64,000 nt of DNA, taken from NCBI GenBank assembly GCA_003612525.1, contig RAZD01000001.1:186001-250000 (forward strand), read 5' to 3'. A program made the translations under genes and the position numbers. Shown here one piece after another: positions 1-8,673 of this stretch (position 1 is the first letter of the stretch; each line of letters starts with the position of its first letter). Below the pieces are notes generated by a model. It had not been told where the DNA came from. It searched no databases and was given only the letters and a program-made list of their open reading frames with translations. The stretch comes from a bacterium C-53. Its GTDB lineage: Bacteria; Bacillota; Clostridia; Lachnospirales; Lachnospiraceae.

Positions 1-469
1 CTCTCATAATCACATTGCTTTTATCATACTGATTGTGATTGTAAAGAACCGTCATAAGCGCTTTGGCTCCATGCCTTTTTCCTTCTTCGTAGCGATGCAG
101 GCTTTCCGAAAAATCAATATCCATAAAGGAATCGCCGTACAAAAGAAGAAAATCATCTTCAAGATACGGCAAGGCACGCCGGATAGCACCGCCCGTACCG
201 AGGAGTTCCTTTCCATCATAACAGTACCGGACAGAGACGCCATAGGCGCTCCCGTCTCCGAAATAGTCTTCGATCATATCCGCCTTGTATCCAAGCAAGA
301 ACAGAAATTTGCGAAACCCCTGTCCTGCCATCAACGTAAGCTGATAATGAAAAAATGGTTTGCCGCACACATCCACAAGCGGCTTCGGGCACTGCTTCGT
401 ATATGTGCCAAGCCGCGTACCCAGGCCCCCCATAAGGACTGCCACCTGTATATCTTCCGGCCTTATCAT
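1..469 (-). CDS. hddC: D-glycero-D-manno-heptose 1-phosphate guanylyltransferase-like NTP transferase, partial
   Basis: The first 156 residues are visible and the gene runs off the left edge. Residues 14-19 form the nucleotidyltransferase loop G-G-x-G-T-R, followed by K29-P30, a GTGG turn at 91-94 and Y-G-D at 111-113, the metal-binding site of the GlmU/RmlA N-terminal fold. The start ATG overlaps the hddA stop as ATGA, so the two are translationally coupled. That pairing with a heptose-7-phosphate kinase points to GDP-D-glycero-D-manno-heptose synthesis, the pathway known from Gram-positive S-layer glycans. From sequence alone another sugar-1-phosphate nucleotidyltransferase cannot be excluded. 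Confidence 0.82.
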   Translation of the reverse strand, partial: MIRPEDIQVAVLMGGLGTRLGTYTKQCPKPLVDVCGKPFFHYQLTLMAGQGFRKFLFLLGYKADMIEDYFGDGSAYGVSVRYCYDGKELLGTGGAIRRALPYLEDDFLLLYGDSFMDIDFSESLHRYEEGKRHGAKALMTVLYNHNQYDKSNVIMR

Positions 470-1440
470 AGAATTTTCGCCCCTTCTTTCTCAAAACGGA
501 AACGCACTTCGCTCATTCCGGTCTGTTTCATCGCCTCTCTGAGCTTCACTTTATTATCTGCATAGAACATTAAGAATCCGCCGCCTCCGGCTCCGATCAT
601 TTTGCCTCCCAGAGCGCCATTCTTCAGCGCAAGGTCATACCACTCATCAATCTGCGGATTGCTCATGCCGCCGGAACGTTTCTTCTTATACTCCCAATGC
701 ACATTCATAATATCCGCAAACTCTTTCAGGTCGCCCTTCTCAAATGCACGCCTGCTCTGATAGCCGAGTTCTTTTACAAAATCAAGATTCTTCACCATAT
801 CCGAATCATGCTCTTTGCTCTTATCATCCTGTTCCTTTAAAATGCTTCCGGCAGAACGCGAAAATCCAGTAAAGTAAAGAATCAGATTATCCTCAAGATT
901 ATAAAATGTTTCCTGAGACAGATTCAGCGGGTCAACCCACACATAGCCATCCTTGTGAAAATTCATGCATGTGATTCCTCCATAAGAAGCAATGTACTGA
1001 TCCTGTTTTCCGATCGGCTGTTTCAAACGGTTCATCTCAATCTCGCATGCCTCCTCAGCAAGCGTCCGGGTACTCACAATATCCCCCTTCATGGCATGCA
1101 GCCCCTTTAACAATGCCGTGGTAAACGTGCTCGATGACCCAAGCCCCGTCCCCGCCGGAATATCCGCCATCGAACAGATTTCCAGACGCTTCGCCGGCAC
1201 ATTCAAAAGCTTAAGCGCCTCACGTATAATCGGATGCTTAATCTCCTCTACGCTGTACACCCTCTCAAAACGGGAATACTTCAGAAGAATTTCCTCTTCA
1301 AATGTCTCATGCAGCGTTATATACACATATTTATCAATTGCCGCGGAAATCAGAAACCCTTCATGTTCCTGATAATACGACGGCAGATCGGTTCCTCCGC
1401 CCCCAAGCGAAATTCTTAACGGACTTCTCGCAATAATCAT
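466..1440 (-). CDS. hddA: D-glycero-alpha-D-manno-heptose 7-phosphate kinase (GHMP family)
   Basis: This 324-residue GHMP kinase should phosphorylate C1 of D-manno-heptose 7-phosphate with ATP in the cytosol. The N-terminus carries the SLGGGGTDLP substrate motif (residues 11-20) shared by HddA and fucokinase-like enzymes. The ATP loop PAGTGLGSSS lies at 95-104, and a glycine-rich C-terminal GHMP motif (GAGGGG) near 284-289. It is 24 bp downstream of an epimerase and overlaps hddC by 4 bp. The isomerase GmhA and phosphatase GmhB needed for the full route are not in the window and may lie to the left. Confidence 0.88.
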   Translation of the reverse strand: MIIARSPLRISLGGGGTDLPSYYQEHEGFLISAAIDKYVYITLHETFEEEILLKYSRFERVYSVEEIKHPIIREALKLLNVPAKRLEICSMADIPAGTGLGSSSTFTTALLKGLHAMKGDIVSTRTLAEEACEIEMNRLKQPIGKQDQYIASYGGITCMNFHKDGYVWVDPLNLSQETFYNLEDNLILYFTGFSRSAGSILKEQDDKSKEHDSDMVKNLDFVKELGYQSRRAFEKGDLKEFADIMNVHWEYKKKRSGGMSNPQIDEWYDLALKNGALGGKMIGAGGGGFLMFYADNKVKLREAMKQTGMSEVRFRFEKEGAKIL

Positions 1441-1464
1441 CTTCTCTGTTCCTTTCCACAGAAC

Positions 1465-2424
1465 CTAATCCTGTCTCGAGAATACCCACGGGTTGGCCGC
1501 AAGATATTCCACTGTTTTTATGATGCCGTCCTCAATTGTATACTGCGGCTTCCATCCAAGAGAACGCACCTTCTTCGTATCAAGATAGATAAACGGATTA
1601 TCTCCAATCCATCCGCGCTCCCCGCCCTCATACGTAAGAGACGGCGTTACGCCAAGTTTTTTTGTAATCCATCCGATGGAATCATTTACTTCACAGTACT
1701 CATCTGTTCCAAGATTGTAAATATTTACCTTCTCATTCGCATTTCTGATCACCGTCAGAATTGCTTCCATGCAGTCCTTTACATACAGGTACGACTTCTT
1801 CTGGTGCCCGTCGCCAAGCACATGCAATGTCTCCGGATTTTCAGACAGTTTCCGGTAAAAGTCAAAGACATGTCCATGCGTATAACGCTCGCCCAGAATT
1901 GATACAAAGCGAAAAATATAGCCGGAAAACCCGAACCCTTCACAATATGCTGCTATCAACCCCTCGCAGGCAAGCTTGCTTGCTCCATACAGGGACGTCT
2001 GAACCGGAAAGGGCGCATCTTCAGGTGTCGGAATTACCTCCGCCTCTCCGTATACGGACCCGGTGGATGAAAAACCGATTCTTTTAATCCCGTTTGTACG
2101 CATTGCCTCGAGTACATGAAAGGTTGCAACCGTATTCTGCTGAAGATCTTTGGAAGGATGTTCACACCCCATCCGAACATCCGCGTTTGCCGCAAAATGA
2201 AACACAAAATCACAGCCTTTCATAGACTCTGTGAGTCTGCTTTCATCAAGCGTATCACCCTCTACCAGAGAAAACCGCGGATTTTTCACCGCATCCGCCA
2301 GAAATTCTTTTCTCCCGGTACGAAAATTATCATAAACAACCACTTCATTTTCCGGCTCCATCAGAAGCCTGTCGACCATATTCGAGCCGATAAATCCGGC
2401 TCCTCCCGTAATAAAATATTTCAC
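1465..2424 (-). CDS. NAD-dependent epimerase/dehydratase (extended SDR)
   Basis: An extended short-chain dehydrogenase that probably acts on a nucleotide sugar. From the GTG start used here, the cofactor loop GGAGFIG lies at residues 7-13 and the catalytic Y146-x3-K150 follows a T-S-L stretch. A longer ORF begins at an ATG at 2445, but GGAGG sits just upstream of the GTG at 2424 and starting there gives the canonical beta-strand K-Y-F-I-T-G-G. The gene precedes hddA, so a modification of GDP-heptose is possible. The closest general resemblance is to UDP-glucose 4-epimerase-like proteins, and substrate is unknown. Confidence 0.75.
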   Translation of the reverse strand: MKYFITGGAGFIGSNMVDRLLMEPENEVVVYDNFRTGRKEFLADAVKNPRFSLVEGDTLDESRLTESMKGCDFVFHFAANADVRMGCEHPSKDLQQNTVATFHVLEAMRTNGIKRIGFSSTGSVYGEAEVIPTPEDAPFPVQTSLYGASKLACEGLIAAYCEGFGFSGYIFRFVSILGERYTHGHVFDFYRKLSENPETLHVLGDGHQKKSYLYVKDCMEAILTVIRNANEKVNIYNLGTDEYCEVNDSIGWITKKLGVTPSLTYEGGERGWIGDNPFIYLDTKKVRSLGWKPQYTIEDGIIKTVEYLAANPWVFSRQD

Positions 2425-2454
2425 ACTTCCTCCATTCCGCCGCATCTGCGCAGC

Positions 2455-3939
2455 TTAAATCATTTCATTTTGTTTCGATGAATACCACTTTATCACATGC
2501 ATAGCCAAAGCATATACCACAAACGGCGCAATCTGCATCATAATGCGATTCCCCGAATCTCCGATTCCAACGCGAAGACTGCCCCCTCTCGCCCAGCATA
2601 CGGCAATCGTAAGCAGAATATAGCCCATACAGAAAAAATCAGGATAGGAGATTCTGCCTGTATTCCCCGGCAGCAGAAGCAGCAGAATTAACACTATGAA
2701 CCCAAAATACCCCCATCCGCTCTGCAAAATCATATTTTTCCCAAAGCATACAAGATTCGTCAGATACTTCTCTGCATTAAGGGCACAAAGTGCAAGATTG
2801 CCCAGCGTCAGTCCTACCAGAATAAAAGCTTCCGGATACGTCAGCAATTTCTGAAACCTCCTGTTCCGAATCAGCAGAAAGTAAAAAAACAATCCCAATA
2901 TAAGCGCCAGCATTAAAAGCGCTTTCTTAATATCCAGAAAACTGTAAAGAGGGTCTACTTCCAGTCTCAGATACAACATAGCATAATACCCCGCCTGCAT
3001 AACGAATACAGGGAACAGAAAGTAACCGATCATTTCTCTGTTCGTATATGCGAGTACGGACAGGCATAAAATCAGGAAACAGGCCATCATTCCCCCCTCC
3101 ATCCGCATCATGGACAGCATAGCGGTAAGGAAACACATCACCCACTTATAACGTTCAAACTCCGCCCTGTCATGACTGCACTTATACCCAAAATAAAACA
3201 GGATGAACAGAAAATCCATAAAATAAACATTCGCAAGCACCCATTTTGCCGTAATCAGAAAAGGAGTGGAGGTGAAAAGAAACAGGACAGAAACAGCGCC
3301 TGCTCCCACGGCTCTTTTCTTCGTAAAATACTGTGCCGCTGTCTCATATACCGACAGATAAAAGATGCCTGCAAAATTAAAGTTCAGAAAATGCTGTATT
3401 CCGAATGTCTCATTAAATCCAAAAAAATACGGCAGACAATAAATCAGCGCCGTTGTCTGACCCACATCGGTCAGAAAAACGTCAAACGCTTTTCTGTACT
3501 CACCATACTTTGTTATCATCTGCGGATAAACCGAATAATAATATACCGTATCATTCGTGATGCTTACATTGAGCAGTCCGCTGCATGCAACAAGCGCCAG
3601 ACATGCAACAGCAAGTATAACCACAATATCCGTGGCCGAAAACCGCACCTTTTCTTCTCTTTTACAGAAAAATGCAAACGCAGAGAATAAACAGCCAGGT
3701 AAAATCAACAGAAACGGAAGGCGAAAGGGAATTGCAAAAACCAACAGCAGAAATCCGGACAGACTCCACAAAGTTAGCCCCATCGGAAATGCAAGCAGAT
3801 ACTGCCATCCCGCATCCGCCTTTCTCACACAAAGCCTTAGCAAAAGAAGACCCAAAGCAAAAATTCCCACAATCGTAAGCGCCTGATGAATATAGTACCC
3901 TTCGGAAAGGGATGTTATGAACTGTGACACATCACTCAT
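2455..3939 (-). CDS. polytopic membrane protein, possible GT-C transferase or polymerase
   Basis: This 494-residue protein has roughly ten to twelve hydrophobic segments and no signal peptide. A hydrophilic loop at about 125-165 (N-D-T-V-Y-Y-Y then Y-P-Q-M) resembles the first external loop of GT-C glycosyltransferases. It overlaps the upstream membrane gene by 8 bp. Because the flippase at 4756-6222 belongs to the same module and no classical Wzy is nearby, it may be that module's polymerase. That is inference: no diagnostic motif was recognised. Confidence 0.5.
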   Translation of the reverse strand: MSDVSQFITSLSEGYYIHQALTIVGIFALGLLLLRLCVRKADAGWQYLLAFPMGLTLWSLSGFLLLVFAIPFRLPFLLILPGCLFSAFAFFCKREEKVRFSATDIVVILAVACLALVACSGLLNVSITNDTVYYYSVYPQMITKYGEYRKAFDVFLTDVGQTTALIYCLPYFFGFNETFGIQHFLNFNFAGIFYLSVYETAAQYFTKKRAVGAGAVSVLFLFTSTPFLITAKWVLANVYFMDFLFILFYFGYKCSHDRAEFERYKWVMCFLTAMLSMMRMEGGMMACFLILCLSVLAYTNREMIGYFLFPVFVMQAGYYAMLYLRLEVDPLYSFLDIKKALLMLALILGLFFYFLLIRNRRFQKLLTYPEAFILVGLTLGNLALCALNAEKYLTNLVCFGKNMILQSGWGYFGFIVLILLLLLPGNTGRISYPDFFCMGYILLTIAVCWARGGSLRVGIGDSGNRIMMQIAPFVVYALAMHVIKWYSSKQNEMI

Positions 3940-4759
3940 ACCCTCTCACCTCATTCTCATAATATTGCTCTGTCATTAAATAAAGATTCTGGGCACTGTC
4001 CCACAGAGCCACAAGCGTATCGCCTTCTTTTATATCTTCTGTTCGCACGTACAGAAAAAACTTACCTTCTGCCCTCTCATCCACCATATAACTGTAATAA
4101 TACCAGGAATACCAGAAATACGCAGATTCCTGCACATTATCTTCATTTAACAGAAAGGTATACCGAAGCATGTCATTTGCCCTTCCGATGCACGGAAAAG
4201 CCGAAAGCTGTCCCACAAGTTGGTCTGTCTCTTTCATGTCCGGCAGATCTGTGCTTATGGAGCAATCCTTCGCATAAGCCCTCATAAAACGCCCATAATT
4301 TGTTTCTTTATAATATCTTGCATAAAAGCCCTGCTCTCTTCGCTCATCTGTGAGATACTCATCCGCATGTTTAATCTCGTATGGTATTTTCACCGCATGC
4401 TCCTTTAACAAAAGACGAAGAAAACTGTCAGGATAATACTGATTTACATAATCTTCTTCCTGATAAAGAGTCTGCGTATTCACTTCTGTCATCGGATTGA
4501 TTCTGTCAAGATTCTGAACATTATAGAATACACTCAGCATCAGAAAAAGCAGCAAGAAGCCGGAGAGAGCCTGTTTTCTCCGCTGCTCCCTTAAAAGAAG
4601 CGTCAGAAACGCTGCAATTGAAACTGCCGTAAATACAAGCCGGGTCTTACCTGATGAAATCAGAAGCGCAGCCAAAAGCAAAATGATAATTGCCGCCATT
4701 GATATATAATTTGAAAAAGACCGTTTTGCAACACCCTTTTCATCGTTTCCAGCCATCAT
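3932..4759 (-). CDS. membrane-anchored protein with large extracytoplasmic domain, unknown function
   Basis: A 275-residue protein not assigned to a family. Three hydrophobic helices occupy about residues 20-37, 41-56 and 64-80. The remaining 195 residues are soluble, rich in Tyr and Trp, and presumably face outward. An SD site (AAGGA) precedes the ATG by 7 nt. The start overlaps the flippase stop (ATGA) and the stop overlaps the next membrane gene, so both are probably cotranslated. It may be an accessory subunit of that neighbour. Confidence 0.5.
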   Translation of the reverse strand: MMAGNDEKGVAKRSFSNYISMAAIIILLLAALLISSGKTRLVFTAVSIAAFLTLLLREQRRKQALSGFLLLFLMLSVFYNVQNLDRINPMTEVNTQTLYQEEDYVNQYYPDSFLRLLLKEHAVKIPYEIKHADEYLTDERREQGFYARYYKETNYGRFMRAYAKDCSISTDLPDMKETDQLVGQLSAFPCIGRANDMLRYTFLLNEDNVQESAYFWYSWYYYSYMVDERAEGKFFLYVRTEDIKEGDTLVALWDSAQNLYLMTEQYYENEVRGYE

Positions 4760-6222
4760 TTATATATCCTTTTCTTTATGATTCCTGTTATAAAAAGCAG
4801 TATTTCCTTCATTACCGCAAAGTCAGCAATACATACAATCAGTATGCCGACTGTGCCTGCTGCCATACAGTACAGCCAATTGTCTGAGAATGTTGTAAGC
4901 GCTGCATAGAGCAAAAGAATTGCCGCAAACAACATCGTCTTTTTGAACCGGTACCCTGCCGGATAACATTTCTTCGAAAAATATGTTCCGATTGAAAAAT
5001 ATGCAATATATGTGATTCCCGTAGCCATAGCAGCGCCTGCCCCGCCATACTTTGGCACAAGGATAGCATTTCCGCTCACATTAAACAGAATGGCAGCCGC
5101 CGATGCATAATTTAAATATCTGTTTTTCTTCTTAAATTTAATGCCCTGGTTCGTAATTTCAAACATGATACTGAAAATCGGCATTAAAGTCAAAAAGGGA
5201 ATCACCGACGAAGCGCTTCTGTAAGACACACCCAGAATAAACACTATGACTCCGCGGAACATCATCAGCCCGAATGCGGCAAGCACACATAGAAACTGCG
5301 TAATCTCAAATGCCTTTTCAAAAAAGGAAAAGCAGTTTTCCTCCGTATCTGTCTCGTATCTTTCCATCGCAACCGGCGACCAGAACGCAACAAAAGTCGC
5401 TTTGAAAGTCAGAAGAATCGACATAATGTTCATTGCCGAATTATAAATTCCCAGTTCATCATAATCGGTCCAGATGCGGAGCGCCCATTTATCACAGGAA
5501 GAAAGCAGCCATTCCATCAACAGCACAAGAATAAAAGGGAGTCCATAAGAGACAAGCTCTCTCTGCGAATACCGGACACTGCCTGCCTCACCGCCTGCAT
5601 TCGGACGGTAATCCTTATGAATCGCAAGATACCGCACGGTAATGAAAACAGTGACAATTCCCAGTGAGACGGTCATTGCAGTCAGGACAACTCTGAAATC
5701 ATCTCCCATAAAATAAAATGCCCCAAGAATCAGCGCAATATAAAGCAGTTTTGAAAGAATATTCAGATTTGAATAAAGCCTGCCATTTTGCTGCATACGG
5801 ATATCGAGAAACATAAAACGTTCAAACACGGAAATCACCGTATACCCGATCACAAGCAATGTGATCAGGCTGTCACTCTCTCCAAACAGAAATACATTCA
5901 ATGGTTCCGCAAACAAAGTATAGACAGATGCAAGGACCGCAACGATAGTCACAGAAGGATACAGGCACTGCTTCATCAAATGTACCCTGTCAATCCCTTC
6001 CTTATAGTAATAACGAATGTATGTCTGGTCCATGCCTAAAATAGCGAAAATGTAAATGACCGTCACGGCTGATGTAAACATTCCCGAACGGCCATATTCA
6101 TCCGTAGACATAAAGCGCGTAATCAGCGGCAGAGAAATAAATCCCAGCAGCAGCACAACAAAATTTCCGTAAAAGTAGCGCAGAAAGCCACTGAATGCCG
6201 AAGACTTCTTTTCCTCACTCAT
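4756..6222 (-). CDS. Wzx-type polysaccharide/oligosaccharide flippase
   Basis: A 488-residue protein of the MOP superfamily with about 12-14 transmembrane helices, which would move undecaprenyl-diphosphate-linked repeat units across the membrane. The N-terminal pattern G-N-F-V-V-x-L-L-G-F-I-S-L-P-L-I-T-R is typical of PST/Wzx proteins, with an F-x-S-x-x-E-Y-G-R type turn following. The ATG directly abuts the stop of the upstream dehydrogenase and has a GGAG site 7 nt before it. It is one of three flippases in the window. Confidence 0.88.
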   Translation of the reverse strand: MSEEKKSSAFSGFLRYFYGNFVVLLLGFISLPLITRFMSTDEYGRSGMFTSAVTVIYIFAILGMDQTYIRYYYKEGIDRVHLMKQCLYPSVTIVAVLASVYTLFAEPLNVFLFGESDSLITLLVIGYTVISVFERFMFLDIRMQQNGRLYSNLNILSKLLYIALILGAFYFMGDDFRVVLTAMTVSLGIVTVFITVRYLAIHKDYRPNAGGEAGSVRYSQRELVSYGLPFILVLLMEWLLSSCDKWALRIWTDYDELGIYNSAMNIMSILLTFKATFVAFWSPVAMERYETDTEENCFSFFEKAFEITQFLCVLAAFGLMMFRGVIVFILGVSYRSASSVIPFLTLMPIFSIMFEITNQGIKFKKKNRYLNYASAAAILFNVSGNAILVPKYGGAGAAMATGITYIAYFSIGTYFSKKCYPAGYRFKKTMLFAAILLLYAALTTFSDNWLYCMAAGTVGILIVCIADFAVMKEILLFITGIIKKRIYK

Positions 6223-7542
6223 TTACAATCTCCAATAGCAATACCCTCTCGCTTCCGTCTCTTTTCGGTCAAGGATACTCTTTACATCGATGATTACTTT
6301 CTCCTCTACCGGCATCCTGCCAAAAAAACAGTCCAGATCGTCAATCGGCATCGCTTTATATTCATCATGTGCAACTGCAAGGACAATACAGTCCAAATCT
6401 TTCAGATCACCAATATCCGAAAGCTCGTACCCATATTCCCTGTGCACCTCATCTTTATCCGCACGCGGGTCAACAATCAGAGGATTGATTCCATATTTAC
6501 GGACATGCGATACGACCTCCATAATCTTGGAATTCCGCACGTCGGGGCAGTTTTCCTTAAATGTGGCGCCAAAGAACGCAATTTTTGCCTGTCTTACCTG
6601 TTTATTGGCGATCACAAGCTGACGTATGATCTTCTCTGCAATAAATTCCGGCATATCATCATTGACACGTCTGCCCGATGAAATAATCTGGCTGTGATAT
6701 CCGAGCTTCTCCGCCTCATATACAAAATAATACGGGTCTACCCCGATGCAGTGGCCTCCGACAAGTCCCGGGTAAAATCCAAGCGCATTCCACTTTGTAT
6801 TCATTGCCTCAATCACTTCATGCGTGTCAATTCCCATCTTATCAAACGCCATAGCCAGTTCGTTGATAAATGCAATATTGATATCTCTCTGGCTGTTTTC
6901 TACGACTTTAGCCGCCTCCGCAACTTTTATGCTTCCTGCTCTGTGAACGCCCGCTTCAATGACCAGTTCATAAACTTCGGCCACCGTATTCAGCGTATCC
7001 TCATCCATTCCTGAAACAATTTTCCTGATATTCTCGAGGCGATGTACTTTATCGCCCGGATTAATACGCTCCGGCGAATACCCTACCTTGAAATCCACAC
7101 CGCACTTAAGGCCTGATTCCTTTTCAAGTATCGGCACGCAGATATCCTCCGTAACGCCAGGATATACCGTAGATTCGTATACGATAACCGAACCCTTCTG
7201 CAGGTTCCGCCCGACTACTGCGCTTGCACCCTCAACCGGAGCAAGATCGGGCGTTTTATCCTGATTGATCGGCGTTGGCACAGCCACAATATGAAATCTG
7301 GCCTCCCGAAGCTTCGTCTCATCGTACGTAAATTCAACAGACGACTCTCTGATCGCCTGATCGCCCACTTCAGCCGTAGGGTCCTCCCCTCTTACATATG
7401 CCTCTATTTTCGCTTTATTCAAGTCAAATCCTATGACCTTTGCTTTCTTTGCAAACGCTACGGCAAGCGGCATGCCCACATACCCAAGCCCCGTCACTGC
7501 TATCTTATCTTCCCCCGAAACAATCCGTTCACTTAACTTCAT
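6223..7542 (-). CDS. UDP-N-acetylhexosamine 6-dehydrogenase (WbpA/TviB/WecC group)
   Basis: Oxidises C6 of a UDP-N-acetylhexosamine to the uronic acid using two NAD+. The Rossmann loop GLGYVG is at residues 18-23, the catalytic cysteine at about 265 in G-G-H-C-I-G-V-D-P, and the SPERINPGD segment separates this group from UDP-glucose dehydrogenases. The open frame extends to 7605, but that would overlap the upstream GT4 gene by 38 bp. The ATG at 7542 gives a normal family N-terminus. Whether the product is GlcNAcA, ManNAcA or GalNAcA cannot be read from the sequence. Confidence 0.87.
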   Translation of the reverse strand: MKLSERIVSGEDKIAVTGLGYVGMPLAVAFAKKAKVIGFDLNKAKIEAYVRGEDPTAEVGDQAIRESSVEFTYDETKLREARFHIVAVPTPINQDKTPDLAPVEGASAVVGRNLQKGSVIVYESTVYPGVTEDICVPILEKESGLKCGVDFKVGYSPERINPGDKVHRLENIRKIVSGMDEDTLNTVAEVYELVIEAGVHRAGSIKVAEAAKVVENSQRDINIAFINELAMAFDKMGIDTHEVIEAMNTKWNALGFYPGLVGGHCIGVDPYYFVYEAEKLGYHSQIISSGRRVNDDMPEFIAEKIIRQLVIANKQVRQAKIAFFGATFKENCPDVRNSKIMEVVSHVRKYGINPLIVDPRADKDEVHREYGYELSDIGDLKDLDCIVLAVAHDEYKAMPIDDLDCFFGRMPVEEKVIIDVKSILDRKETEARGYCYWRL

Positions 7543-7567
7543 TGCTCCAATATGCTCCTTTCCAAGC

Positions 7568-8671
7568 TTATACCAGCTGTCTGTATATTTTAAGATGGTC
7601 CGCAAGACACCTTTCCTGCGAATACTCCTCTTTGTAACGCCGGTAAAAATATTCCTGTTCTTCTTTTCTTTTTTCTCTGTCTTCCCACACCTTCCGGATA
7701 TAGGCTACCGCCTTTTCAGGATGGTCCGCCTGATAGAGATTTTCCGCTTTTCCGATTACCTCGGAAAGCCCGCCGACGTCGGTAGAAATTACCGCGCATT
7801 TCCGGCTCATTGCCTCTACCGCCGCTTTTCCAAACGATTCAAACTGTGATGTCATCACAAAGACATCCACATTATAATAAAAATCGGCCATCTGTGCCTG
7901 GGTATAATCAAGATGACTCCTGACATTCTCTTCACCAAGCGCTCTCTTCATCCCGCCGACTGTCTCATTCACCACATCCATATCGCCGGATTCAAAGACT
8001 GACATCACAATCTCAACCTGGCACTCAACTCCGGCCTCTCTGACCATCTGCACCAGCCGGACGGCAAGCGGCCAGTTCTTCTCTTCACAGACTCTGCCCG
8101 CAAAGCCAAGCACAAACCCTTCCCCGTTTCTCTTTGCAGGTTCATATTCCAGAAATGCTCCGCTGATTGTATTCGCAACCACTCTGACCGGCCGGATACG
8201 GCTGCCCTTCTCCCACAGAGATTTATTAAACTGTGTCGTCGTCAGCATCAGATCCGCACGGCGCAGCGCCGCTTTCATCAGAGCCATCGAATGGCTTCTG
8301 TAACCATAGAACAACCCACGGTCCGTAAATATAAGACGGCTGTTTCGAAAACATCCCATTCCGCGGAGCAGCCCGTAAGTAATCAAAGACTCCGGCATCT
8401 GAATATGAACCACCTGAGGTTTTTCTTTCCCTATAATTTTAAAAAAAGCCCATAAGCGCATGCCCAAATTCCGTATCCGTCCTTCTCCCATCGGATATTC
8501 GATAATGCGGAACGGATACGCTTCCTTTTTCTTCTTTAAAAGCCCGGGACAGACAACTACAGGCTCAAATTCCGTATTTCCAAGCCCCTCACAGAGACTC
8601 TCCGTAGACATCTGCGCACCGCCCGGAAGATCAATCGGATATTCAAGCAGGTACATTACTTTCGTTTTCAC
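7568..8671 (-). CDS. glycosyltransferase family 4
   Basis: A GT-B retaining transferase of about 367 residues. The N-terminal domain has the acceptor-side pattern P-G-G-A-Q near residue 18. The C-terminal domain has the donor-site motif F-E-S-F-G-K-A-A-V-E (E-x7-E) followed by G-G-L-S-E-V. The frame opens at a TTG at 8677, but the GTG at 8671 sits 6 nt after AAGG and is preferred; an ATG at 8656 is a third option. It lies directly after the stop of the preceding GT4. Donor and acceptor sugars are unknown. Confidence 0.83.
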   Translation of the reverse strand: MKTKVMYLLEYPIDLPGGAQMSTESLCEGLGNTEFEPVVVCPGLLKKKKEAYPFRIIEYPMGEGRIRNLGMRLWAFFKIIGKEKPQVVHIQMPESLITYGLLRGMGCFRNSRLIFTDRGLFYGYRSHSMALMKAALRRADLMLTTTQFNKSLWEKGSRIRPVRVVANTISGAFLEYEPAKRNGEGFVLGFAGRVCEEKNWPLAVRLVQMVREAGVECQVEIVMSVFESGDMDVVNETVGGMKRALGEENVRSHLDYTQAQMADFYYNVDVFVMTSQFESFGKAAVEAMSRKCAVISTDVGGLSEVIGKAENLYQADHPEKAVAYIRKVWEDREKRKEEQEYFYRRYKEEYSQERCLADHLKIYRQLV

Positions 8672-8673
8672 AT

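Noticed and set aside
35-565. A 176-codon plus-strand open frame at the left edge
   Set aside because: It is antisense to hddC and hddA, both of which have intact family motifs.
7543-7605. A longer N-terminus for the UDP-HexNAc dehydrogenase
   Set aside because: It overlaps the upstream GT4 by 38 bp and adds 21 residues absent from the family. The internal ATG gives the usual start.
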